DNA of 64,000 nucleotides from Desulfobacteraceae bacterium 4572_130 (GCA_002084425.1 NBLN01000016.1:1-64000), one strand, 5' to 3'; positions 26,630 through 36,160 are shown, numbered from the stretch's first letter. Translations and numbers: made by a program. Notes: generated by a model not told the origin, from the letters alone.

Positions 26630-27534
26630 AAAAATTAAAAGAATTACTTGTAATAAGTGGAAAAGGTGGAACAGGTAAAACAAGCTTAACTGCATGCTTT
26701 GCATATCTTTTTAAAAACAAAATAATTGTGGATGCAGATGTTGATGCTGCTGATATGCATCTTTTACTTAAGCCAAAGATTTTAAAAAAAGAAAAATTTA
26801 TAGGTGGCGGCAAGGCTTTTATAAATAATAATTTATGTTCATCTTGTGGTTTATGCTCTCAAAATTGCACATTTGATGCCATAAGCGAAAATTTTATTGT
26901 TGATACTATTTCCTGTGAAGGTTGCAAAGTTTGTGTTGAAATTTGTCCTGAGATGGCCATTAGTTTTGAACCTCAAGTTTGTGGAACTTGGTTTTATTCT
27001 AAAACTAGAATGGGTGAAATGTTTCATGCAAAACTTGGCATAGCAGAAGAAAATTCTGGTTTGCTTGTAAGTTTATTAAGAAAAGAAGCACAAAAAAAAG
27101 CAATGGCAAAAGATATACCACTTATTATAATTGATGGACCTCCTGGTATTGGTTGTCCTGTTATTGCTTCCATAACAGGCGTGAGTGCCATTTTAATTAT
27201 TACAGAACCTACTCAAAGTGGCATTCATGATATGAAAAGAGTTTTAAAACTTGGCAAGGGTTTTAATATTCCTATTATGCTTTGTATAAATAAATATGAT
27301 TTAAACAAAAAACTATCTTCTGAAATAAAAATTTTTGCAAAAAAAAATAATATGCATTTTATAGGCTCTATTCCATATGACGACAATATAACTAAAGCTA
27401 TGATACAAGAAAAATGTATATATGAATTTTCTTCAACTCTTCCTGCATCAAAAGCAGTTTATAATATATGGAATAAAACAAAAAAAATTATGGATAACAT
27501 AAATAATATAAAAATTATGGAAATTATCAAATAA
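26626..27534 (+). CDS. MinD/Mrp-type P-loop ATPase with inserted ferredoxin domain (second paralogue)
   Basis: A 302-residue paralogue of the preceding gene with ISGKGGTGKTSL near the N-terminus, DADVDAADMHLLL, a ferredoxin insert (CSSCGLCSQNC and CEGCKVCVEIC) and IDGPPGIGCPV. The two probably form a heterodimer. Its TAA stop is also the first three bases of repeat R2 (TAACTGCC). Confidence 0.88.
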   Translation: MKKLKELLVISGKGGTGKTSLTACFAYLFKNKIIVDADVDAADMHLLLKPKILKKEKFIGGGKAFINNNLCSSCGLCSQNCTFDAISENFIVDTISCEGCKVCVEICPEMAISFEPQVCGTWFYSKTRMGEMFHAKLGIAEENSGLLVSLLRKEAQKKAMAKDIPLIIIDGPPGIGCPVIASITGVSAILIITEPTQSGIHDMKRVLKLGKGFNIPIMLCINKYDLNKKLSSEIKIFAKKNNMHFIGSIPYDDNITKAMIQEKCIYEFSSTLPASKAVYNIWNKTKKIMDNINNIKIMEIIK

Positions 27535-27633
27535 CTGCCATAAGGCAGAAAGACAGATCTGATTTTTAATTTTTAGTTTGTCTTACAACAAAATAAAAAA
27601 AATATTAAGTAGTTATAAATTCTTTAATACGAA
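27533..27633 (+). repeat. 95-bp dispersed repeat, copy R2
   Basis: A copy in plus orientation that starts in the stop codon of the second MinD gene and ends just before the AGGAGAG ribosome binding site of the NifX-like gene. It carries a small insertion after the first hairpin and a divergent last 10 bases. It fills an intra-operon gap. Confidence 0.88.
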
Positions 27634-27647
27634 AAAAAGGAGAGAAA

Positions 27648-28010
27648 ATGAAAATATCATTAAGTTCAAAAGGTGATAATTTAGATTCTGAGTTAGATCC
27701 AAGATTTGGAAGAGCTCAGTATTTTATTGTTGTAGATTCTGAAACTAAGGATTTTAAAATTATTAGGAATGAACAAAATATAAATGCAAGACAAGGTGCT
27801 GGTATTCAAGCGGCTAAAACAATAATAGAAAGTGGTGCAAAGGTTTTGATTACAAAAAATTGCGGGCCCAAGGCTTTTGATGTTTTAAATGCTCAAGGAA
27901 TAAAAGTTGCCATTATTTCCAAAGAAACCACAATTAAAAATGCTATGGAAAAATTTTTGGCAGGTGAGCTTAAAATTGCAGATAATGCTAATGTTGATGG
28001 ACATTGGTAG
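27648..28010 (+). CDS. NifB/NifX-type Fe-Mo cofactor-binding domain protein
   Basis: A 120-residue single-domain protein of the dinitrogenase iron-molybdenum cofactor family (PF02579): KISLSSKG...DPRFGRAQYFIVVD, GAGIQAAKTI, NCGPKAFDVL. Relatives (MTH1175, orange protein) bind metal-sulfur clusters. A good ribosome binding site precedes the ATG. Being next to the MinD pair suggests a role in the same metal-cluster complex, not nitrogenase as such. Confidence 0.88.
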   Translation: MKISLSSKGDNLDSELDPRFGRAQYFIVVDSETKDFKIIRNEQNINARQGAGIQAAKTIIESGAKVLITKNCGPKAFDVLNAQGIKVAIISKETTIKNAMEKFLAGELKIADNANVDGHW

Positions 28011-28021
28011 GAGAAAAGACA

Positions 28022-28840
28022 ATGAAAATTACAATACTTTGTGAAAATTATGTTGGTCTTCCTTTGGGTGTGATTGGTGAACACGGCTTTGCTTGTTACA
28101 TAGAAACCAGACAAGGAAATTATCTCTTTGACACAGGGCAAGGCTTTGGCATTGTACAAAATAGTCTTATATTAAAAAAAGATTTATCAAAAATAGATGG
28201 AATAATAATAAGCCATGGTCATTATGACCACACAGGAGGCTTAGATAAAGTACTTAGCATAAGTGGTAAAAAAAATATTTATGCTCATCCTGATATTTTT
28301 ATAAAAAGATTTTGGGGAGAAAAATTTATAGGCATTCCTTTTAATCAAACATATTTAGAATCCCTAGGTGCAGATTTTAAATTTAACAAAGATTTAGTAG
28401 AAATAGAAAAAGAACTATATCTTACAGGAGAAATTCCGCGTCTTAATGAGTTTGAAAAAGGCGATTTAAATATGTATGCCATAGATAAAAATAAAAATAT
28501 AATTAAACCAGACCCAATTCAAGATGATTTGTCTTTACTTATAGATAGCCCCAAGGGTCTGATAATCATACTTGGCTGTGCCCATGCAGGGATGATAAAT
28601 ATAATAAATTACGCCATTAAAAAACTAAATAAAGATAAAATTTACGCCATAATAGGCGGTACGCATTTAGGCTTTTCAAGTGATGCACAATTTAAAGAAA
28701 CATTAAATGTTATTGATGAATATAAAATAGAGCTTGTTGGAGTGTCCCATTGCACAGGACTTCCTAAAGCTTCTCTTTTGCATTCAAAATTAAAGGACAA
28801 ATTTTTTTTTGGATCTATAGGCACAACTTTAGAAATATAA
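28022..28840 (+). CDS. MBL-fold metallohydrolase
   Basis: A 272-residue metallo-beta-lactamase-fold protein with SHGHYDHTGGL (the HxHxDH metal motif), LGCAHAGMINII and GGTHLGF. It resembles the group annotated as dihydropterin phosphate synthase-like MBL proteins, common in anaerobes. The ATG at 28022 is chosen because GGAG in TAGGAGAAAAGACA precedes it; a TTG at 28004 is unlikely. It is 11 bases after the NifX-like gene and clearly in its operon. Confidence 0.85.
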   Translation: MKITILCENYVGLPLGVIGEHGFACYIETRQGNYLFDTGQGFGIVQNSLILKKDLSKIDGIIISHGHYDHTGGLDKVLSISGKKNIYAHPDIFIKRFWGEKFIGIPFNQTYLESLGADFKFNKDLVEIEKELYLTGEIPRLNEFEKGDLNMYAIDKNKNIIKPDPIQDDLSLLIDSPKGLIIILGCAHAGMINIINYAIKKLNKDKIYAIIGGTHLGFSSDAQFKETLNVIDEYKIELVGVSHCTGLPKASLLHSKLKDKFFFGSIGTTLEI

Positions 28841-29048
28841 TAGTGTGGTTATCTTCATTCCTATGCTAGAATAAGATATTTTTCAAAAAATTCGACAACC
28901 TGTTAAAATAAAAGCTTTGCACAATTATTCTATTTTGTTCAAATTTCATGGTAAAGATGTCTTTAAAAAACACGCTTGTCCTGCTACATATGAAATTTTT
29001 AATAGCCATAAAAACAATATTGTTAAAAGACTATTATATATATTAAAT
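28841..29048. other. Intergenic region with an ORF-like remnant
   Basis: A frame from about 28885 to 29054 encodes some 55 residues (including ILFKFHGKDVFKKHACPAT) but has no start codon. It ends in the repeat R3. It may be a gene fragment; no family is recognised. Confidence 0.35.
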
Positions 29049-29143
29049 AACTGATATCAGGCAAATCTGGTTTTTAATTCCTTGGTCTGCCTCACAATGA
29101 AACATGAAAGAATATTAAGTTGTTATAAGTTCTTTCATATAAA
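29049..29143 (+). repeat. 95-bp dispersed repeat, copy R3
   Basis: A copy in plus orientation in the leader of the second NifX-like gene. The first hairpin has changed to CTGATATCAG. AACT occurs at both edges (29049 and about 29142), as in copy R7. Confidence 0.88.
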
Positions 29144-29170
29144 CTTAATTAAAAAATAAGGAAGAAAAAA

Positions 29171-29533
29171 ATGAAAATCGCAATTCCCATTGCTGAAGGC
29201 AAACTAGCTATGCATTTTGGACATGCAGGACAATTTTGCCTTATTGAAGTAGATGAAAAAACAAAAAAAATTAAAAATAAAGAAATGCTGACTCCACCAC
29301 CCCATGAACCAGGAGTACTGCCAAAGTGGCTTTCATCCCTTAACACAAATATAATAATATCAGGTGGCATGGGGCAAATGGCTGTACAACTTTTTCAGCA
29401 AAATAATATCAATGTTGTTATTGGAGCTCCAAGTGAAGAACCTGAAAAAATTGTAACAGCATTTCTAGAAAACAATCTAGAAATAGGTGAAAATGTTTGT
29501 GGACACGATCCCAATAGTCCTTGTAATCACTAG
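29171..29533 (+). CDS. NifX/MTH1175-like protein with C-terminal Cys/His tail
   Basis: A 120-residue member of the same PF02579 fold as the gene at 27648 (KIAIPIAEGKLAMHFGHAGQF, ISGGMGQMAVQLF). It ends in a Cys/His-rich tail CGHDPNSPCNH that could bind metal. The PPPHEPGVLPKWL segment is typical of this subgroup. It is followed by a long perfect hairpin. Confidence 0.87.
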   Translation: MKIAIPIAEGKLAMHFGHAGQFCLIEVDEKTKKIKNKEMLTPPPHEPGVLPKWLSSLNTNIIISGGMGQMAVQLFQQNNINVVIGAPSEEPEKIVTAFLENNLEIGENVCGHDPNSPCNH

Positions 29534-29593
29534 AAAAAAATGCCATCAAAAACTTCCAGAATATATTTTAAATTATAAACTATAACCTATTAA

Positions 29594-29657
29594 AAACCAT
29601 AAAAGACACGAAAAAATATAAAGCCCATTTTTTAGGTTTTCGTGTCTTTTATGGTTT
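29594..29657. terminator. Perfect 21-bp inverted repeat, likely terminator
   Basis: A 21-base arm starting AAACCATAAAAGACACG is matched perfectly by its reverse complement ending at 29657, around a 22-base loop. It separates the convergent NifX-like gene and the gene at 29672. The arm contains the AAAGACACGAAAA motif that also appears in altered form near 62580. Confidence 0.75.
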
Positions 29658-29671
29658 AAATATAAAATAGA

Positions 29672-30574
29672 TTAGTTGATTATTTTTTCAGCAAACTTAA
29701 AAGGTGGAGAAAACATTTTTTTATCTAACTTGTCTGTTACTAATACATTCTTTAAAATCATTGTTTCATCCTTAAATACCATAGTGCTTTTTTTTTCTTT
29801 TTCAGTATTTAAATTTTCAATATATGATCCTTTTACATGCAAATGACTTTTAACAGGATATCCTTTTACCTTAACAAGATTTTCTTTTATGGAATCAATG
29901 GATTTATTAAAATTTTTAAGGATATAACTTAAACATCCCAATCTATAGGAATTAACCCCTGTTTTTTCTGAAATTTTATTATTAAATTCAGAATATGTTT
30001 TCAATCCTTTTATATCCTTTGTAAGCCACAATGTTTGTTCTATATTTGTAATACTTGCAGCATTTTTCTTTTTATCAAATGTTTTAAGATTTAATTGAAT
30101 TGTAACAGGGTTTGTTAAGTAACCCTTTACCATTTCTTTTTTTTTATGAAATTTAAAAAAAATATCAGGCTTATCTACTTTATATCTTTTTTTTGAAAAT
30201 TCATTAACCTGTTTTGTAAATTTATTTTTTTCTTTATGCCAATTTGGATCAGAAATTTTATCAAATGAGTATTTATAAATATATTCTTTTTCCCAATCTA
30301 TTTCATAAACTGCATTTTTTTTAAGATTAAATTCTGAAGTGCTTCTTCCTGTTTTAACTTTACCAAAAAATCGTTTTAAAAAATTCCCATTAAATTTTGT
30401 AATTTTATCTATATACATTACATTATCAGAATATCCAAAATTAATTTCACCATCAACTTTTCCCAGCATATATTCAACACTTTTATATTCATGGATAAAA
30501 ACAACATCTGCAAACAATTGTGAATGAATTGATATAATCAAAATTGTGACATAAAAACATAATCTTATCAGCAT
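29672..30574 (-). CDS. Exported protein of unknown function
   Basis: About 300 residues with a signal peptide (MLIRLCFYVTILIISIHSQLFA). A lysine-rich, beta-strand-like body follows, with repeated -YEIDWEKEYIYKY- type strands and no recognised motif; it may be a periplasmic or outer-membrane-associated protein. The start at 30574 gives a normal signal peptide; an upstream start at 30607 would add 11 residues. No family is assigned. Confidence 0.65.
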   Translation of the reverse strand: MLIRLCFYVTILIISIHSQLFADVVFIHEYKSVEYMLGKVDGEINFGYSDNVMYIDKITKFNGNFLKRFFGKVKTGRSTSEFNLKKNAVYEIDWEKEYIYKYSFDKISDPNWHKEKNKFTKQVNEFSKKRYKVDKPDIFFKFHKKKEMVKGYLTNPVTIQLNLKTFDKKKNAASITNIEQTLWLTKDIKGLKTYSEFNNKISEKTGVNSYRLGCLSYILKNFNKSIDSIKENLVKVKGYPVKSHLHVKGSYIENLNTEKEKKSTMVFKDETMILKNVLVTDKLDKKMFSPPFKFAEKIIN

Positions 30575-30677
30575 AATTATAATCCCAATCAATTTGTAAA
30601 AAATCAATTTTAATAAAAAAAATGGCTAGATAAAAATCTTCATAAAAAATAAAGTATATGATGAGTTTGCAACGCCA

Positions 30678-30914
30678 TCATAATCCTAGTATTTTTTCAT
30701 GAATATAAGCACCTAGAAACATTGTAATAAGAGGTATGGCTATTCCATAAAAAGACCCCCATAAAATACTTCCACTTGGATCAAATCCCCAGGGTTTTGT
30801 AAAATATAAAAGAAAATTTATTCCAATACCCATAAAAAAATAAAAATTATACCATTTTCTTCTATTTCTTTCCCAGTATTCAATCCTTTTTTTAACTTCA
30901 TCTTGTTTTGACAT
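30678..30914 (-). CDS. Small two-helix membrane protein, unknown
   Basis: A 78-residue protein with a basic N-terminus (KKRIEYWERNRRKW) and two transmembrane segments (about 23-40 and 50-72). Its stop codon overlaps a short GATGAG...GCCATC motif (30660-30679) related to the hairpins at 50725 and 62641. No family is recognised. Confidence 0.6.
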   Translation of the reverse strand: MSKQDEVKKRIEYWERNRRKWYNFYFFMGIGINFLLYFTKPWGFDPSGSILWGSFYGIAIPLITMFLGAYIHEKILGL

Positions 30915-31012
30915 ATTATTTATTATACCTTTTTATTATTATGTATTCTTATAAAAATTACTTTTGTTAGATAACTGAAATAGGCTAGGGCTGTCAAAAA
31001 TTTTATTTAATC

Positions 31013-31106
31013 TTTATATAAAAAAACTTATAATTACTTAATATTCTTTTATGTTTCATTGTGATGCAAACCAAGAATTAAAAATCAAATCTGCCTTATG
31101 GCACTT
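31013..31106 (-). repeat. 95-bp dispersed repeat, copy R12
   Basis: A full copy in minus orientation. It lies in the roughly 310-base gap between the small membrane protein and the ogt remnant; the rest of that gap holds nothing recognisable. Confidence 0.88.
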
Positions 31107-31223
31107 ACTTTGATTTCTTTAAAAGTTATGATGCATTATTGCTCTTATTACTATAAAAGCTTGTCTTTATTTTAAATATACCACAAAATAAAACTTGCCA
31201 ACAACTAGCAAAGTAAAACTTCC

Positions 31224-31645
31224 ATGAAACAAATAATTACAATTAGTAAAATAGTAACTCCTATTGGGCTAATGCTTGCAGGAGCAACAAAAAAAGGAAT
31301 TTGTATTCTAAAATTTACAGACCCTCAAATAATAGAAACCCAGCAAAAAAAATTAGAAAAATATTTCATATCCCCTTGGAAATTTCTGGAACAAAATTTC
31401 AAGAAAAAGCGTGGAAGGAACTGCAAAAAATTCCCTATGGAGCAACCATATCTTATCAGAAACAAGCTGAAAATATTAAAAACCCAAAAGCTGTAAGAGC
31501 AATTGGTGGAGCAAATAAAAAAAATCAAATTGGAATAATTGTTCCCTGCCATAGAGTAATTGGAAAAAATGGAAGTTTAACAGGATATGGAGGCAAGCTT
31601 TGGAGAAAAAAATTTTTATTGAATTTGGAATATAAAAACAAATGA
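31224..31645 (+). pseudogene. ogt: Methylated-DNA--protein-cysteine methyltransferase, frameshifted with internal deletion
   Basis: The N-terminal part (GICILKFTDPQIIETQQKKLEKYF) is in one frame and the catalytic part (FHIPLEISGTKFQEKAW, IPYGATISY, IVPCHRVIGKNG with the acceptor Cys) in another. They join near 31362. Family members have about 30 more residues between these points, so a deletion removed roughly 90 bases and shifted the frame. Both sides encode a -KYF- or -YF- like segment, which suggests loss between short repeats. The gene overlaps the next by ATGA. Confidence 0.78.
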
Positions 31646-32427
31646 ATTTAATTTTAAAAAATAAACTGGAACACATTTATTTTATGTATAATCAAAACAA
31701 GTATATTGACCCTGATCCTCTTTTATTTTTATATGATTATTCAAAAAAAAAAGATATTGAAATTGCAGGGTTAATTGCAGCCTGTTTTGCCTATGGCAAA
31801 GTTTTTTCAATAATGAAAATTCTTAGAAATATTTTTAAAACAATGAAAATATCACCCTATAATTATTTAGTTTCTAATTCTGAAAAAACTATTGTTAGAG
31901 ATTTCAAAGGATTTAAATACAGATTTACAAAGGATTTTCATTTATCTAATCTATTGCTGGCAATTAAAAAAATTATAAATGATTTCTCATCTTTGAAAAA
32001 ATGTTTTTATAAGGGATGGAGTTCTAAGGATGATACAATATTACAAAGTTTAACATTTTTTTATAAACAGATTACCCAAAAAGGCAAAATAGGGCATCTT
32101 ATGGGAGATCCAGAAAAAAAAAGTGCCTGTAAAAAAAGTAATTTGTTTTTAAGATGGATGGTTAGAAAAGATGACATAGACCTGGGGCTATGGAATAAAA
32201 TAAGCCCAGCTAAACTTATTGTTCCCCTTGATACCCATATGCATAAAATTGGACTTATGCTTAAATTTACCAAACGAAAAAGTGCTGATATAAAAACTGC
32301 CATGGAAATCACAAAAGGATTTAAGCAAATTTCAAAACAGGATCCAGTTAAATATGATTTTAGTTTAACACGCTTTGGAATCAGACAAAATTTAAGTATG
32401 GATAAATTAAGACAATCTTTTTTATAA
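31642..32427 (+). CDS. TIGR02757 family protein
   Basis: A 261-residue protein matching the TIGR02757 family: YIDPDPLLFLYDY, IAACFAYGKV, LFLRWMVRKDD.D.GLW and KLIVPLDTHMHKIG. Its biochemical role is not established; the fold may be related to helix-hairpin-helix DNA glycosylases, which is speculative. Its start overlaps the ogt remnant. Its TAA stop is also the start of repeat R4. Confidence 0.85.
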   Translation: MNLILKNKLEHIYFMYNQNKYIDPDPLLFLYDYSKKKDIEIAGLIAACFAYGKVFSIMKILRNIFKTMKISPYNYLVSNSEKTIVRDFKGFKYRFTKDFHLSNLLLAIKKIINDFSSLKKCFYKGWSSKDDTILQSLTFFYKQITQKGKIGHLMGDPEKKSACKKSNLFLRWMVRKDDIDLGLWNKISPAKLIVPLDTHMHKIGLMLKFTKRKSADIKTAMEITKGFKQISKQDPVKYDFSLTRFGIRQNLSMDKLRQSFL

Positions 32428-32519
32428 CTGATCTAATGCAGATCTGGTTTTTAATTCTTGGTTTGCCTCACAAGGGAACATGAAAAAATACTAAGTACTT
32501 ATAAATTCTTTCATATAAA
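32426..32519 (+). repeat. 95-bp dispersed repeat, copy R4
   Basis: A copy in plus orientation that starts in the stop codon of the TIGR02757 gene. The first hairpin is degraded (CTGATCTAATGCAG). Confidence 0.88.
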
Positions 32520-32605
32520 AATATTCATGAACAATGCCCCTAAAAATATGCGTAGTAAAATCTTCAAAATAATAAAACATAGAGTAGATAGAAAACATGA
32601 GCCCA

Positions 32606-33325
32606 TCAAAGCTCTTTGATAAGTTCCAGCATATCTTTTACAGCCTGGTACATACCTGTAAGGGTAGAACGAGCAACAATACTGTGTCCTATGCTAAATT
32701 CATTTATTTCATCCAACCCTTTAAACTTCTGTATTGTATTATAACAAATTCCATGCCCCGCATTAACACCTATTTTTAGCTTGCGTGCAATTTTTGCTGC
32801 ATTTATAATTTTTGTAAATTCTTCCTGTTTTTCTAAATCAGTTTCTGCCTCGCAAAATGCACCAGTATGTATTTCAATCATGTCTGCATCAATGGTATGG
32901 GCAACTTTGATTTGATCAAGATCTGGATCTATAAATATACAAACTTTTATACCAGCATTTTGTAATTCTTCAGCATTTCCTTTTATAGTGTTTTGATGAG
33001 CTATAAGATTAAGCCCTCCTTCTGTTGTAAGTTCTTCATGACTTTCAGGTACCAGAGTTACTACATCAGGTTTTATATCAAGAGCAATTCCAAGCATTTC
33101 ATTATTAGATGCTATTTCCAAAATTAGCTTTGATTGTACAACTTTTCTTAATATTCTTACATCGCGTTCCTGAATATGACGTCTGTCTCCCCTTAAATGC
33201 ACAACAATACCATGTGCACCTGCAGTTTCAGCAGCAATTGCAGCAGCTACAGGATCAGGATAACTTACTTTTCTTGCTTCTCTTAAGGTTGCAACATGAT
33301 CAACATTTACAGCAAGTTCTGCCAT
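32606..33325 (-). CDS. pdxJ: Pyridoxine 5'-phosphate synthase
   Basis: A 239-residue PdxJ that joins 1-deoxyxylulose 5-phosphate and 3-amino-2-oxopropyl phosphate to form pyridoxine phosphate. Conserved: NVDHVATLREAR, GAHGIVVHLRGDRRHI, NAGHGI and FSIGHSIVARS. The ATG at 33325 is chosen because GGAGG lies six bases upstream and the family begins at AELAVNVDH. Confidence 0.95.
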   Translation of the reverse strand: MAELAVNVDHVATLREARKVSYPDPVAAAIAAETAGAHGIVVHLRGDRRHIQERDVRILRKVVQSKLILEIASNNEMLGIALDIKPDVVTLVPESHEELTTEGGLNLIAHQNTIKGNAEELQNAGIKVCIFIDPDLDQIKVAHTIDADMIEIHTGAFCEAETDLEKQEEFTKIINAAKIARKLKIGVNAGHGICYNTIQKFKGLDEINEFSIGHSIVARSTLTGMYQAVKDMLELIKEL

Positions 33326-33340
33326 TATTTCCTCCATAAT

Positions 33341-33434
33341 AACTGCCATAAGGCAGATTTGATTTTTAATTCCTGATTTACATTACAACGAAATATAAAA
33401 GAATATTATTTAGTTATAAATTCTTTCATATAAA
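33341..33434 (+). repeat. 95-bp dispersed repeat, copy R5
   Basis: A full copy with an intact CTGCC-ATAA-GGCAG hairpin, between ybeY and pdxJ. It is antisense to both genes, so a role as a sense-strand leader cannot be general. Confidence 0.9.
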
Positions 33435-33441
33435 TTATCTT

Positions 33442-33876
33442 TTAAAATACTTCTACATTTGAATTTTTTTCAATTAATTGTATAAGCTCAAGGCTTTTTT
33501 TTCTCATTTTATCTGCATTTAATTTTCCTGCTTCATGGTCAAATCCAATAAGATGAAGAATACCATGAATAAGGAGTTGAGAAATTCTTTCTCCCAAAGA
33601 AATCCCAAATTTTTGTGCTTCTTTTTCAGCTGTTTCAACTGAAATTACAATGTCACCGAGAAGTTCAGGGTTAATTAATGAAAAATCATTGTTAAGCATA
33701 GGAAATGCAAGTACATTAGTGGGCTTTGAAATACCTCTGAATTTATTATTAAGTTTTTTAATCTCGTTATCTCCTGTCATAACAATAGAAATTTCATTAT
33801 TTTCATATCCCAAGGCGCTTAAGATTTGTTTTGTTTTGTTGTTTATTGTTTGTTTTAAAATTCCTTTTTTTCTCAT
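33442..33876 (-). CDS. ybeY: Endoribonuclease YbeY
   Basis: A 144-residue metal-dependent RNase of 16S rRNA maturation, with the zinc motif HGILHLIGFDH near the C-terminus and TNVLAFP upstream. The ATG at 33876 gives the normal YbeY length. It overlaps the end of the HD-domain gene by about 74 bases in another frame. The phoH-pgpH-ybeY order is conserved across many bacteria. Confidence 0.92.
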   Translation of the reverse strand: MRKKGILKQTINNKTKQILSALGYENNEISIVMTGDNEIKKLNNKFRGISKPTNVLAFPMLNNDFSLINPELLGDIVISVETAEKEAQKFGISLGERISQLLIHGILHLIGFDHEAGKLNADKMRKKSLELIQLIEKNSNVEVF

Positions 33877-36160
33877 TTGAATCTGTATCTGAATTTTTTT
33901 TAATTTCATTTTTTTCTTTTTTCTTTTCCTGTGGTTTGTCTGTATATTCAATTCTATGATGATATAATCCTGTAAGAATTTTGTTAAAACTTTTAGCAAT
34001 TTGATGCAAATCTTTTAATGTAAGTTCACATTCCTCTAACTGGCCATCTGCAAAAATATTATTTATAAGTACCTGTACCTGCCCCTGTATTTTGGCTGAG
34101 GTTGGGTTATCCAGTGTTCTAATTGCAGCCTCAATTACATCTGCAAGCATTATAATTCCTATCTCCCTTGTTTGAGGCTTTGGATATGGATACCTAAAAT
34201 CATTTTCTTTTACTGCATCTTTACCATTTATTTTTATACTTTTATTATAGAAATATTTTATTAAACTAGTTCCATGATGTTGTTTTATTGTATCAATAAT
34301 CTCCATGCCAAGCCTATTTGCCCTAGCAATTTCCACTCCTTTTTTTATATGTTCTATAAGAATAAGAGCAGATATAGATGGAGATAGTTTGTCATGCCTA
34401 TTTTTTCCATCAGTTTGATTTTCTATAAAATAAAGTGGTTTATTAAGTTTTCCTATATCATGATAAAAGGCACAAACTTTTGTTTTAAGAGTACTTGCAT
34501 CAATTGCAGAAGCAGCAGCTTCAGCAAGATTTGCAACAATAAGACTATGATTATAAGTGCCGGGAGCTTCTATCATCAGTCTTTTCATTATAGGCTGATC
34601 TAAATTTGCAAGTTCCAAAAATTTAATATCTGTTGTATAGTCAAATAAAATTTCTATAATTGGAGTTAATCCCGCAGTAATAATTCCTGCTATAATTCCC
34701 CCAGAAAATGCAAAAATAAAATTTTTTAAAATTATGGAAAATTGAATTTGTTCAGAATATATACTTAAAGAAAAAACAAGAGCAGAATTGAAAATTGCAA
34801 GTTTTAATCCAGCTGCTATAAATCCCTTTCGTTCTTTGCAATCCTTTGTCCAAAATGCTGCAATTATAGAGCTTAAAAAAAAGAAAATAAAAATTTCTAT
34901 GCTGCTTGAAAATATCAATGTTGCAAAAATAGACAAAACAAGAGAAAAATAAATAGCAATATCAAACCCAAGAAAAAGACATACAAGCATTGCCCCAGCA
35001 GATAAAGGGAGCCCTGTAATAGTAAGAACTGAGAGATTTTTTATTGGCATATATAGATTAACAGATCCTACAATGGGAAGAGTAAATTTTGCAATAAGAA
35101 CAAAAAGTATCAGTATTGATGAGATAAAAATTATATTTTTATTATGATGGCGTTGAAGATTTTTATGTTCCTTAAATAATATAATATAAATCACAAGCAG
35201 TAAAAAAAATATTATAAAACCTGTTCCTATTTGTGCCATAAAAAGATTTTTTTCTTTGAATTGATTTTTCATGGCTTTAAGCTTTATTAGTTTTATTTCA
35301 TCAACTCTTTCTCCTTCTCTTAGGAGCATCTCTCCTGCTTTAATTTTATATAAAACAGGTTTGATTTTTAATTTAGCTTGTTTTATCCGTTTTTCAGTTT
35401 CATTCTTATTTATAGTAATATTGGGTTGAAGAAGATTTTGACAAAGCTCAACAATAACATTTCTAATACTGTAATCAACTCCTTTTAAAATAGGATTCCC
35501 AACAATTCTAACCATTGTTTTGGCTTGATTTGGATCATGAAAAATTTTTAGATTTGTAATAATAGTTTCTTTTTCTGTTTCAATTGTTTTTAATATAATG
35601 CCTTTGCTTTCTTCTTTAAGAAGTATTTCTTTATTTGCAACAATACCAGTTGTTAAAATTTGTATTAAAATTTTATTTGTTTTTTCAGCGATATTATATG
35701 AAAATTTATTCTTAAAAAGAATAGCAAACGCATCTTCACTGATAGAAACATTCAGCATTGTTTCAAATTGTTCTTTAAATTGAAGAATTTTAGAAGGGCT
35801 TAAAAATTTTCCTTGCTTTCTCCCTCCAATTTTTTTTTGAATTATTTCAAATGTTTTATAAATTTTATCTGATATTTTTTGAGATAATCCTGCATCAAAA
35901 TCATAGGTAATAAGAATAGATTTTTCTTTTTCCTCTCGTTTTTTTTCAGTTGCTTCCTTATCTTCAATAAAAAAATCTTTGGGTGATTTAATATCAGTTT
36001 CTACAATATCTCCTTTTTGGTAAGAATAGTTAATTCCCCGGTTACCATAATAAAGAACACTGATAAAAAAAAATATGATCATAATTAGGATACACCAGAG
36101 AACACATATTTTTGTCCCAATAAATTTATTTATAATATGTAATTGGTCTTTAAATTTCAT
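33803..36160 (-). CDS. 7TM-HD domain protein, PgpH-like c-di-AMP phosphodiesterase
   Basis: A 785-residue membrane protein: N-terminal transmembrane helix (about 19-39), extracytoplasmic 7TMR-HDED region (about 50-290), a seven-helix block (about 310-480) and a cytoplasmic HD domain (TYNHSL..., FYHDIGKL, TIKQHHGTSL). PgpH-type proteins hydrolyse cyclic di-AMP. The lysine/asparagine-rich tail is unusual and overlaps ybeY. The start overlaps the phoH stop (ATGA). Confidence 0.88.
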   Translation of the reverse strand: MKFKDQLHIINKFIGTKICVLWCILIMIIFFFISVLYYGNRGINYSYQKGDIVETDIKSPKDFFIEDKEATEKKREEKEKSILITYDFDAGLSQKISDKIYKTFEIIQKKIGGRKQGKFLSPSKILQFKEQFETMLNVSISEDAFAILFKNKFSYNIAEKTNKILIQILTTGIVANKEILLKEESKGIILKTIETEKETIITNLKIFHDPNQAKTMVRIVGNPILKGVDYSIRNVIVELCQNLLQPNITINKNETEKRIKQAKLKIKPVLYKIKAGEMLLREGERVDEIKLIKLKAMKNQFKEKNLFMAQIGTGFIIFFLLLVIYIILFKEHKNLQRHHNKNIIFISSILILFVLIAKFTLPIVGSVNLYMPIKNLSVLTITGLPLSAGAMLVCLFLGFDIAIYFSLVLSIFATLIFSSSIEIFIFFFLSSIIAAFWTKDCKERKGFIAAGLKLAIFNSALVFSLSIYSEQIQFSIILKNFIFAFSGGIIAGIITAGLTPIIEILFDYTTDIKFLELANLDQPIMKRLMIEAPGTYNHSLIVANLAEAAASAIDASTLKTKVCAFYHDIGKLNKPLYFIENQTDGKNRHDKLSPSISALILIEHIKKGVEIARANRLGMEIIDTIKQHHGTSLIKYFYNKSIKINGKDAVKENDFRYPYPKPQTREIGIIMLADVIEAAIRTLDNPTSAKIQGQVQVLINNIFADGQLEECELTLKDLHQIAKSFNKILTGLYHHRIEYTDKPQEKKKEKNEIKKNSDTDSNEKKRNFKTNNKQQNKTNLKRLGI

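Noticed and set aside
28885-29054. About 55-codon frame before repeat R3
   Set aside because: There is no start codon or ribosome binding site, and the stop falls inside the repeat; kept only as a possible remnant.
33877-33999. Longer YbeY N-terminus
   Set aside because: The extra 41 residues are low-complexity and are read out of frame within the HD-domain gene; YbeY proteins begin near the ATG at 33876.
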